A stretch of 64,000 nt of DNA. It comes from Callosobruchus maculatus (lineage: Eukaryota > Arthropoda > Insecta > Coleoptera > Chrysomelidae). The stretch covers positions 682,001 through 746,000 of the forward strand of contig CATOUR010000078.1 in the NCBI GenBank assembly GCA_951848785.1. The letters are read 5' to 3'. A model generated the notes under the pieces. It saw nothing but the letters and a program-made list of their open reading frames with translations. It was not told the origin of the DNA and searched no databases. Positions 55,918 through 64,000 of this stretch are shown in pieces (within the stretch, counting starts at the first letter, position 1; the number at the start of each line of letters is the position of its first letter). The translations under genes and the position numbers were made by a program.

Positions 55918-57750
55918 ATTGAATAATAGGACAAAGAAAGGATATGCATAGTTTGTTACAACAGCGATGATTCTGTGAACACCACTTTAGGTTAGTACAG
56001 GTTTTGTTTTGGTTTTTAGTAGTGTAACAGAAGACAGCAGGAACCTCACTTCAGTTTTAAGATCCCATTAGATGTTTATATGTATATTATGCATATATTT
56101 TTAGATTTCCTTGGAATATACAATGTACATAATCAAGCAACTTGAAACATTACAGCTGAAAGCAGCTGAAGATTAACTGACCATTCAGCAGTGCATTCAT
56201 CATGCTTTATTGCCATTTTTCGTACATTAAATATAAGTAATAATTTAAATCAACTGTACCTATTCAACCAGTTATATAACAGCTTAATTATAAAACAATA
56301 TACATATTTCCAAAATAGATATACAATAATATTAATTTAGATGACATTTTCTGGCTAGCCTTCTATTACTATTAAACATTTTTTATTTTTATTATTTTTT
56401 TTATTTTATCAGTATATCTTTGTCTGTTTTTCTTGTTTTTATCAATGTATCTTCGTCTGTTTTTTTTATTTTTTAATAGATTATCTATTATTATTTGCAG
56501 CACTGAGCATTGACTGTGAAGTTACCTAATCAGTGTGGTTAATTAATAACTGATTTATAAGATTGTGCTTAATCATAAAAGGTGCTGTGTTTGTATATAA
56601 CTGACCAATATTCTTTGTAAGTTCAAAATTCAGGACCTTGTTGTTTCAGTTTCAGCTTTTTTATAAATCAGTTGTCCCAGTGGTATAATGGGTAAAGTTG
56701 TATAAAGTTCTCTGTTACTAATCTGGTAAGCTTTTTAATTTAAAATTAGTCTCAAACAGGTTGGCCCAAATTAAAGAAAACAGTTGTGTTTGGTCACTAG
56801 TGACTGTAAACTCAGAGAGGATCTTTGAATTAATGTAGTATCATATACAGTGAAACCTCACTTAGTGGACACCTCTCATGAACAGACATCTCTCTTAAGT
56901 GGACATTTTTTCTAGAATGAAACATTGAGGTAGTTTTAAATGTACAGAGTTCTCTCACAAGCGTGTCTTCTAATTGGCGGATGCGAACAGTATAATTTTT
57001 CCCAAATTATATTTTAAAGTCTTTCATATTGCAGATGCGATACTCCAATGAACGAATTTATATTATCGTAATTCTATCAAAATTTCCTCTTAGGGATTTC
57101 TTTTGACCGTTTGGTGAATCCCCTTTTATGGCGATGTTACATCATCGAGTTTCACACGATTCAATCCTGGTCATATTGTACTAGTAGGATTGTCAATGAG
57201 AGCATATTGATCAAATTTAGAGTGAAAATGGCACCTCTACAAAATATACTGACATTGCAAGGGAAAATGTACATGGTCAATCCTCAACAGCTTTGGATGT
57301 GAAGATTAAATATCATCTTGGACCTGTTTTTCATGTTCTAACCTCTCTCAATATTATAAAAATGTATTGTACAATAAAGTTTTTGTTATTGTCTGCAACA
57401 AACTCTAACATCAGTTAGTCATGCTTCAGTCATCACCCAATTTCTGATGAATGCTATGAGCCGAAGCTGACGTGCTTCTGGTGCACTACCACTACTACCA
57501 GAGCTCTGTGGAGGACTCAATTTCTTTAATTATTTAAAAAATTTTGATCAGTCAATGTCAATAAGAATAGTGAATTGAATGGAACCAAGTGGAACAGAAT
57601 AATCTAAAATTGCGACCAATAATACAATTTACTATCATTGCAGAGATATAAATTGGGATTCATCATGTTTCACTAGCCCATAATTGAAACACATCAATCT
57701 GTTACCTTGTTTCTTTGGCCAAATGATTATTATTAAATTTGAATGAGTCA
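55918..57750. other. AT-rich sequence with a pogo/Tigger-like end
   Basis: CAGTGAAACCTCACTTAGTG begins at 56848 and is followed by GGACACCTCTCATGAACAG and a second TTAAGTGGACATT. This is the look of pogo/Tigger-type terminal repeats, but no matching right end is seen. The rest is low-complexity A/T with T-rich runs (56370-56480). Confidence 0.45.
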
Positions 57751-57754
57751 GTGA

Positions 57755-59505
57755 GGATTTGTTTTAGCGAAACTCAAAATGGGTGTTGAGATTGGTGTCA
57801 ATCATCGCAGATTGACGTCCTGAGATGAACGATACCACTCCCAGATTGAGGAAACGCTCTGGCCAAAAATTACAGCATTTTGAAGATTCCATACCTAACC
57901 TAACTTAACCAAACTAGTTGAATTACTGAAGCTGAAATGAGTTCTAATCGACTCAGCTTGAATACCTGAGCCGAACGAAACCATTACCAGCCTGAGGAAA
58001 CATTTTGGTGAAAATCTATGCTACTTTGATATTCGCAGATTCCTATATCTTACCTAACATAAAAAAGGGCCAAAGGTGGCCTACTTGCCTGGCTTCGCCT
58101 CCCCATCACTACTACTACTACCTAACATAAAAAGGAGCAGAAAAAGAGTGTCAAATGACTCAGCTTGATGTCTTGACTCGAATTGTATCAAATCTAGACT
58201 ATACAACTTTCATTTTGATTCTCAATTGGAAATTAAGCAAAAAGGGGTATTCTGGGACCTACCACCGCATGCTATGGAAAAAACCAAACAGGTGAGAACT
58301 GTTGCACAGTCTATTCAAAATATTCGAAGGCAGTGATGTCTGGGGGGGCTGGATCCCAGGTCCCCGTTGTACGTCTGCACAAACCTAATTAGACATAAAC
58401 TAACCTGCTTTTTTTTCAGTTATATTTCCTCAATAGTTTTAACATTAAACATTTAAAGTATCAATACTTTTTTATTTTCCATTTTAGGATATTGCGATTA
58501 ATGTCATTGTGCTATACTCATCTAGTGCTTTCGCATGATATATACCTTGACCACATATTTCATGAAAAATCATCCAAATACCGAAGTCGTTTTGAGGTTA
58601 GGTTTGAAACCCAAACTCGTTAAATCCTATTGGCTAGAACAAACTGTCAATTATATGGAATTTTAATGGCAGATGAATACTGAATAGCAGTTCCTAATCG
58701 TAAATAACAGTGTGCATATAAATCGGATTAAAATGAGTTCAGCTTCAGAATCCCTAGCAAAGGCTGATTTAAAAAAATAAAAAACTTCCAAATATGGGAC
58801 TATCTATAAAGCTTATCAATTACAAAAGTTAAGCAAAAAATGGAATTTCTAAAGGATCCTAAGTCCTACTGTTATCCCTACTCTAGATACAAAATATAAT
58901 CCACACTCAAAATATTTATACAGCAGCAGCTTCAAAACCAAAACCAAACCAAAGGAAAAAAAAATAAAAAAGTTAGGTTAAGGCTGCAATCACAAAACAT
59001 AATACTCTGCTGCAATCAAAATCTTAGCTGCCAGGTAACAGCATAGCTGACACTTTCAACTTCCAGTCACTTAGGACAGGTTTCTCAATGTCCAGTTAAA
59101 TATTTATCTGTAAGATAGCAGCAACTGTCAGATAAATTGTTTAAACAATTGAAGGCTAAACTTACGAAGTCACCTAAATCTTATCTGACAGTTGTATCCA
59201 TAGCAAGGCTATCTGGCAGATACCTATCTGACATCTGACACTTTAACTGGACAGAGAAACCGGCCCTTAGCAGTTACTTTAGCTGGCAGTTAACAGTTAG
59301 CAGGAGAAAGATAAACACTGTAACTGCTAGTTAACAGATAACTGTCAGTTGAATTAACTTAACTGAGCATTGAAAAACCGGCCATAGGAGTGGTATCGTT
59401 CTGTTCAACTCAGGTCTCAGGTCACTCAGGCCGTCAATCCGCGTCGATTGAGGCACCTCTCGAACCTCATTTCGAGTTTCGCTAAAACGAACTCTAGCCT
59501 CAGAG
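57755..59505. repeat. Inverted repeat pair ~1.6 kb apart
   Basis: GTTTTAGCGAAACTC, then GATTGACGTCCTGAG and GAACGATACCACTCC (57760-57842) are mirrored at 59388-59505 (GGAGTGGTATCGTTC, CTCAGGCCGTCAATC, GAGTTTCGCTAAAAC). Shorter related pieces (ACTCAGCTTGA) occur at 57950 and 58167. It may be a decayed TIR element of about 1.75 kb; the interior has no transposase and holds another MITE at 59074. Confidence 0.6.
59074..59266. mobile_element. Small PIF/Harbinger-like MITE (TTA duplication)
   Basis: Left end GGACAGGTTTCTCAATGTCC and complement of the right end GGGCCGGTTTCTCTGTCC both continue AGTTAAA. TTA flanks both sides (59071-59073, 59267-59269). A further end of the same family, TTGAAAAACCGGCC, lies at 59369-59382, so this is a cluster or nested pair. 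Confidence 0.7.
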
Positions 59506-60340
59506 TTATAATATAAAATCAAAAATACACTTTATTGGACAGAGCAACCGTTAAAAATGTTAACTTTTCTGCCACTTTTTAAATAGAATTTGACATTTTG
59601 GTGCCAAATTTATGGGGTCCACGTTCCATGTATCAAAATGACTCCTTTTACTAGCTTCTGTTATTGCATACATTTCTGATTTTAATTTTCTTTTTGTAAT
59701 ACCCCTTTTGCCCTTTTTGTTTCAGAAAAAACAAACACCTTTTTTGTAATTTTAGATCTGCGACACTAAAATGGACGAGTCTCCGTTTTTTTTGAGTGCG
59801 TGACACAAAAATGAGAAAAATGTGTCTTTGCTCTCCAGAAAAATATCTTTATAGGATCTGGTATCTGGTTGTGTATCAGTATATGAGGCTCGGACGCTTG
59901 GATTTTGCGCTGCCATGTACCCACTATTTAAAAGATATCAGAATGTTTTGTAGGTTTTTAGCTAATGCTATCAATTTTGAAGTGCAAAATGGCAAGAATT
60001 CAAGAGCAGAACCACAAGAAATTGCAAACAAGGCAATGGAAATCACTGCAACTTACCGAGCCGATGAGGTGGAGAACATGAGGATCAGGGCATGGCGAGG
60101 TCAATGGAATTTTATTGTCCAAATCACTAAATCACAAATTCTTTAAGATATACACGATACTGTCTAACCATTTATTAATGTTTACGCACACAAGTTACCA
60201 AAGCTGAATAAATTCAAGAAATACCATAAAAATCAAATTAAAGTAGACAGAGGTCACCAATACCAATCACGATCACCAAAACCCAAACAAAATGGCGTAC
60301 GAATCACGTACGAATCCTTCTTCGAACAGTCCACGGAACA
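59506..60340. other. Unassigned; one unrecognised ORF
   Basis: A 116-codon plus-strand frame (59796-60146) contains NGKNSRAEPQEIANKAMEIT, which has a coding-like composition, but no domain I recognise. No splice context or neighbouring homologous frame supports it. Left uncalled. Confidence 0.35.
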
Positions 60341-60901
60341 GTCGAACCATGGCCGACTCTACTCACTAGGCCGGAGCCTTCGATGTGGCAACGTCGCTTA
60401 GCTGTCAAATAGGGGGCCGGTTACCGTGGGCCGAACGGTAGGCATTCCGCGGAAAATTTAAATTGTTTCATAGTCTCAGAATAATTATTACATTTTATTT
60501 ATGTATTATGTGTTCATTTCGGTTGATAATTTAAGAAAAATACTTTTTGAAAAAACAAGAATGATGGAAAAGGCCAGTGGTATCAGTACAAAAATGTAAC
60601 ATGTATTGAGACTAGGAGCTTAATTTAGAGATTTTCCTTTCTGTTGGACATTTCTCATTTCCCTTAGACTTGCTCTTTTTATTTTTGTCAGTCTGTATTT
60701 TATCTTGAACAGTTTTTGTGTTATTATTAATAAAAATATTTGCTAAAACAGGCAACATTAACTCAAGCAGCATTTCAGTTTGGGGTTGATTACATGAACA
60801 TATGCACACTAAATAATGTAATGTAATGTGTAAACATACTTTTTAGAACTACTACTACTAATACCACTTACATCTGATGTCTGGTTCATCGTAGTCAAAC
60901 A

Positions 60902-61150
60902 CTACAAAATAAAAATAAACCCAACCTGTTTCCTGCTGCCACTTTCACTTCCACTTAAATTAACACTCAATTTACTTTGTAAATTTTCACTTGAGCTAGA
61001 AAAATTCACTATTAGGTCACTTTGAAGCCATTCTTGCTGGTCTTGATTCCCTTTCACTATCAAATCTTTTCGTAGGTATGCCCAGATGAGTTCTATTGAC
61101 TGTATTTTCCTGTGATATTTGGGAGGTCCAGAAAACATTGTAGGTACCAC
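60902..61150 (-). pseudogene. Possible transposase C-terminal remnant
   Basis: Minus-strand reading HNVVPTMFSGPPKYHRKIQS then IELIWAYLRKDLI resembles the LPPYHPxLNPIExIW end of IS630/Tc1-type DDE proteins, followed by a Ser-rich acidic tail. Short and diverged. Together with the THAP-like exon and the flanking inverted repeats it may be part of one decayed DNA transposon. Confidence 0.35.
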
Positions 61151-61258
61151 ATTGTGCTTTAAAATAGGTCTTATCCTTTGAAATGTTTGTAAAGTATTGT
61201 CCTTATTCTTATAAATATAACCAGCCCTTACGAGGAATACCGTTCACCAACTTCTGTT

Positions 61259-61706
61259 TATGTCCTTTATTGGAAGCACAATTGCTAGTGCAACCTGGTA
61301 CTACACACTTTGCAGGGATCTGTTTATCTTTATAGTTTCGTTTGTGCAGGTAAATAATTAGAAACACATTAAAAATCACCTTCCACTCGTCTTGTTTACT
61401 CTGGAAGGTTATGGTTGGTATGTCCTTTATTGGAAGCACAATTGCTAGTGCAACCTGGTACTACACACTTTGCAGGCATCTTTTTACCTTTATAGTTTCG
61501 TTTGTGCAGGTAAATAATTAGAAACACATTAAAAATCACCTTCCACTCGTCTTGTTTACTCTGGAAGGTTATGGTTGGTATGTCCTTTATTGGAAGCACA
61601 ATTGCTAGTGCAACCTGGTACCACACACTTTGCAGGCATCTTTTTATCTTTATAGTTTCGTTTGTGCAGGTAAATAATTAGAAACACATTAAACATCACC
61701 TTCAAA
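61259..61706 (-). repeat. 160-bp tandem triplication containing a THAP-like first exon
   Basis: Copies start at 61259, 61419 and 61579 (exact 160-bp period; the third is cut at about 61706). Copies differ by only a few bases, so the event is recent. Each encodes on the minus strand (K)(M/I)PAKCVVPGCTSNCASNKG, the C-x4-C start of a THAP zinc finger; the ATG is kept in copies 2 and 3 but is ATC in copy 1. No exon for the second half of the THAP domain was found nearby. Confidence 0.8.
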
Positions 61707-62150
61707 TCTCCTTTTTTTTGCTTTGGAAGATTACACTAATGACTTAACAACAAATAAAAGTTCGGCCCCCGATTCAGTGTTGCCATATTTCAATGCTCCG
61801 GCCCACAAAACAGGTACGGTTACTCCAGCCTAGTGAGTAGAGTAGGCCATGATTGAGCAGACCTCTAACCTTAGATAAGGAAAGAGAGGGGGGTAACCGA
61901 AAATGAATAGCTATTTGACAGCTGTCAAAACATTTTCTATGATATTTAGCGTTTTTAAGACCAATCATTGTAAAATATTGTGGTGTGCATAACGGTAGGG
62001 TGTGCAGCTTACAGTTGTAAAAGCCACAGTAGCAGGAAGGAGCCAGAAACCACGTATCACACGTAAATTTAATAACGATTTGTTGCTTTTTTGGTGCTTT
62101 TTGGTAACAGAAATGTCAGTCGCGCGTTAGGTCCTCTCTTTCCTTAAGCA

Positions 62151-62451
62151 TTTTTTCGCGAGATCTCGGAGTAAAAGGAACCGGGAATGCACCGGTGAGA
62201 GGCGGGTTCCCCCTCCACCAAAGTTCTACTTCCCGCAAGGGAACCGGCTCCTATTGACATAACGAAATGTCACCCGCCACCCGCCAGTACCTCACCTACG
62301 TCGGGCGGGTAGGAATTCAATTCCCGGTATCACGTGACCTTGTCATATTCGAATGACGTCACATCCGTCTTCCCCTATCCCCGCTTGACGCGAAAATGTC
62401 CAGTTCTGTTCCCTGTAGTACACAGTGTTGGACCGAGATCTCGCGAAAAAA
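62151..62451. mobile_element. GC-rich 301-bp element with perfect 19-bp inverted ends
   Basis: TTTTTTCGCGAGATCTCGG (62151-62169) and CCGAGATCTCGCGAAAAAA (62433-62451) are exact complements. The interior is unusually GC-rich for this region (GGGTTCCCCCTCC, CACCCGCCACCCGCC, GGGCGGGTAGG). No target duplication could be fixed and no coding sequence is present. It could be a MITE or a fragment of a CpG-rich promoter region. Confidence 0.65.
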
Positions 62452-63589
62452 GCCTTCTGTTTAAGCCTCTAGCACAGACCAGTGACTACTAATGTCACCT
62501 TTTTTTGAATGACATTAACGACTGTCCTGTGATCCTGACCTGACAGTTGTGCCTGACAGTCTTGTGTCTTGTACGCAGAGTCACAGACAATATGTTGTGT
62601 GACCTGACAGCACGTGATAGTCTAGTGACGTGCTAGTCCACCGACGATAAAAAGAGATAGACCGATCTGTTTCTATAAAATTACTTTGCCATGATAAACA
62701 TTCCAGATTGCTATGTTGCCTTACCTATTTTGGATTCATCATAAATGCTACTTGCGAGTCTTACGATAGTATTTTTTACATGTTGAACAATTTAAAAGCT
62801 TGGCGTGTTGTTTGAAAAGTCATTCGATCTAAATCGTTTTATTTTTATAATTATAGAAATAATTATGATATAATACTGTATTAATGTTGTAAAGAATTAT
62901 TGTGATTGTATGGCACCGCGAGAATATACGTATGACAACACTGTCTCATTCATTACTGTAACGTAGTAAAAGCGTAGTAAACGCGTAGGATATTTTTTGT
63001 ATTTCAGTTGGTAGTGGTGACTCAGATCATACTCAGGTGACGTGCGATCAGCTGTTTCATCGAGTTATTTGAGTTGAAGTTTTGGCGATTATTTTACGTT
63101 TTCCAGTGCTAATTGTTGTATAATAGACATTTGTTATTACAAAAAGACATGTGTACAGTATGTAGTCGTCAAGATCAAGCAGGAAATTTCAACATTTTAC
63201 ATGTGAGTATAAAATTATTCTGTAGCAAAGGCCATAGGCGTAGTACTGAGGAACTGAGGTTCTTCAATATTTAAATAAATAAACAGATGTAGTGAATACA
63301 ATAAAATATTTTTTCAGATTGCCATCTGACGCTGGAAGAAGGAAAATATGATTTTCTCTTCTTGGTGTTGAGGCGGAACACCATTTTTCAAAGCGAGTTG
63401 AAATCTGCTCAAACATTTCAAAGATAATTTTGCTATTTCATCTAATGGGTGCAGATATCTGAAATAAGATGCGGTGCCTCTACCAGCCCATGAAGTGTTT
63501 GATACTTCAGCTAGCACAAGGTAGGTAAAGAGAGTGGATTTACAAGAGTTAATAGCATGATATGATAGACTTGGAAAAAACAATTTTTA
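62452..63589. other. Unassigned; possible short first exon at 63149-63202
   Basis: ATG at 63149 opens MCTVCSRQDQAGNFNILH and ends at a consensus donor GTGAGT (63203), preceded by GATCAGCTGTTT-type sequence. It could be the first exon of a + strand gene, but no second exon is recognised. A minus-strand frame at 63314-63583 with VLAEVSNTSWAGRGTASYFR looks coding-like without a known domain. Both are left as possibilities. Confidence 0.3.
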
Positions 63590-64000
63590 GGCCCCGTTGT
63601 ACAGTCTCAGTTCAAGCACAGTTCAAGGTTGAACTCAGTTCAAATATGGAAGTCCAGTTGTACAAGGTCAGGGCGCTTAAACCGAGTTCTAAGGACCTAA
63701 TGTGTCGTAACCTAATTTAATAATTTTTGATTTTTGATTTGATTTAGATAAAATTTTGCAAAATCATTTGTTGTAAATTAAAGTACGTAATGGCTCAGCA
63801 GCTCAAAGTAAATCTCCTGGAACTAACAGATGACGAAGACTTCGTTGAAGCAGTAGAAATATTAAGAAACGCAAGAAGGCGTCAAAAGAAATATACAGAG
63901 GTAGAGTTGATCATTTTTTGGTGTGGAATGACGATGAATTCATTCAAAGGTTTCGACTTTCTAAACAAGGTGTTCGATTTGTTATAAACCAGGTTAAAGC
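63590..64000 (+). mobile_element. PIF/Harbinger transposon, 5' end (runs off window)
   Basis: Terminal sequence GGCCCCGTTGTACAGTCTCA follows TTA (63587-63589). Subterminal GTTCAA repeats and an internal AGTTGTACAAGG follow. A transposase start lies 200 bp inside. The right end is beyond the window. Confidence 0.78.
63790..64000 (+). pseudogene. Harbinger (HARBI1-type) transposase N-terminus, frameshifted
   Basis: Starts MAQQLKVNLLELTDDEDFVE, then ILRNARRRQKKYTE. At about 63900 the frame shifts by one base; the other frame continues VDHFLVWNDDEFIQRFRLSK and VRFVINQVK, typical of HARBI1-like transposase N-termini (RRQKxYxER...DDEFxxRFRLSK). The catalytic part is outside the window. Apart from this single shift the copy looks well preserved. 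Confidence 0.8.

Larger units (their letters stand above)
60345..61860. repeat. Inverted repeat bracketing the THAP-exon triplication
   Basis: ATGGCCGACTCTACTCACTA and GGCCGGAGCCTTCGATGTGG (60349-60400), then AGCTGTCAAATAG, are mirrored at 61782-61930 (GTTGCCATATTTCAATGCTC, CCTAGTGAGTAGAGTAGGCC, CTATTTGACAGCT). The right side has extra sequence between the blocks. The pair could be the ends of a 1.5-kb transposon enclosing the features at 60.9-61.7 kb. Confidence 0.5.

Noticed and set aside
61209..61626. CRISPR-like regular repeats
   Set aside because: The units are 160 bp, tandem without unique spacers, and the genome is eukaryotic; it is a tandem duplication of an exon.
1..64000. tRNA or rRNA genes
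   Set aside because: Scanned for GGTTCGAA-type B boxes with an upstream A box and for conserved rRNA blocks; candidates such as 9453 and 27583 lack a cloverleaf.

Overview
This is an AT-rich piece of an animal nuclear genome, most likely an insect. Two large intron-split housekeeping genes with GT-AG introns sit in a dense background of transposable elements typical of arthropods: Jockey/CR1-like and RTE LINEs, many PIF/Harbinger elements, hAT MITEs, a Sola-like DNA transposon and foldback elements. The order of insect cannot be fixed by eye.

Left part (1-10.8 kb, + strand): the 3' half of SMC3, the cohesin ATPase subunit. Nine exons run in register from the hinge, through the second coiled coil, to the ABC signature/Walker B head and the stop at 10829. 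Middle part (13.3-49.7 kb, - strand): the complete coding region of WDR33, the polyadenylation-signal-binding subunit of CPSF. Thirteen exons spread over 36.5 kb join in register to an 866-residue protein: a proline-rich N-terminus, a basic RNA-contact segment, a WD40 propeller, a conserved linker, an acidic region and a PMDR/RGG tail. The two genes converge on a 2.4 kb interval that carries a PIF/Harbinger-type element.

WDR33 introns hold most of the repeats: a full-length but broken LINE (44.2-47.9 kb), several kilobase-scale foldback elements with CAGGGT ends (35.8, 38.7 and 40.9 kb, with relatives at 4.3 and 6.4 kb in SMC3 introns), PIF/Harbinger elements with TWA target-site duplications, a KRBA2-like integrase remnant, a LINE RNase H region interrupted by a hAT MITE with a perfect 8-bp duplication, and a ~400-bp tandem repeat array.

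Right part (49.7-64 kb): no recognisable host gene. It holds a second LINE fragment (51.6-52.4 kb), a complete-ended 3.38-kb DNA transposon (52534-55913) with an AATA duplication, a broken DDE-type transposase and a 14-bp motif repeated seven times, a 160-bp tandem triplication containing a THAP-like first exon, a GC-rich 301-bp element with perfect 19-bp inverted ends, and the 5' end of a PIF/Harbinger transposon running off the window.

The most unusual signals are the modular two-part arms of the CAGGGT foldbacks, the motif array of the 3.38-kb transposon, and the THAP-exon triplication. All calls were made by eye from sequence and translation. Exon borders were checked for splice sites and reading phase; repeat identities are estimates.
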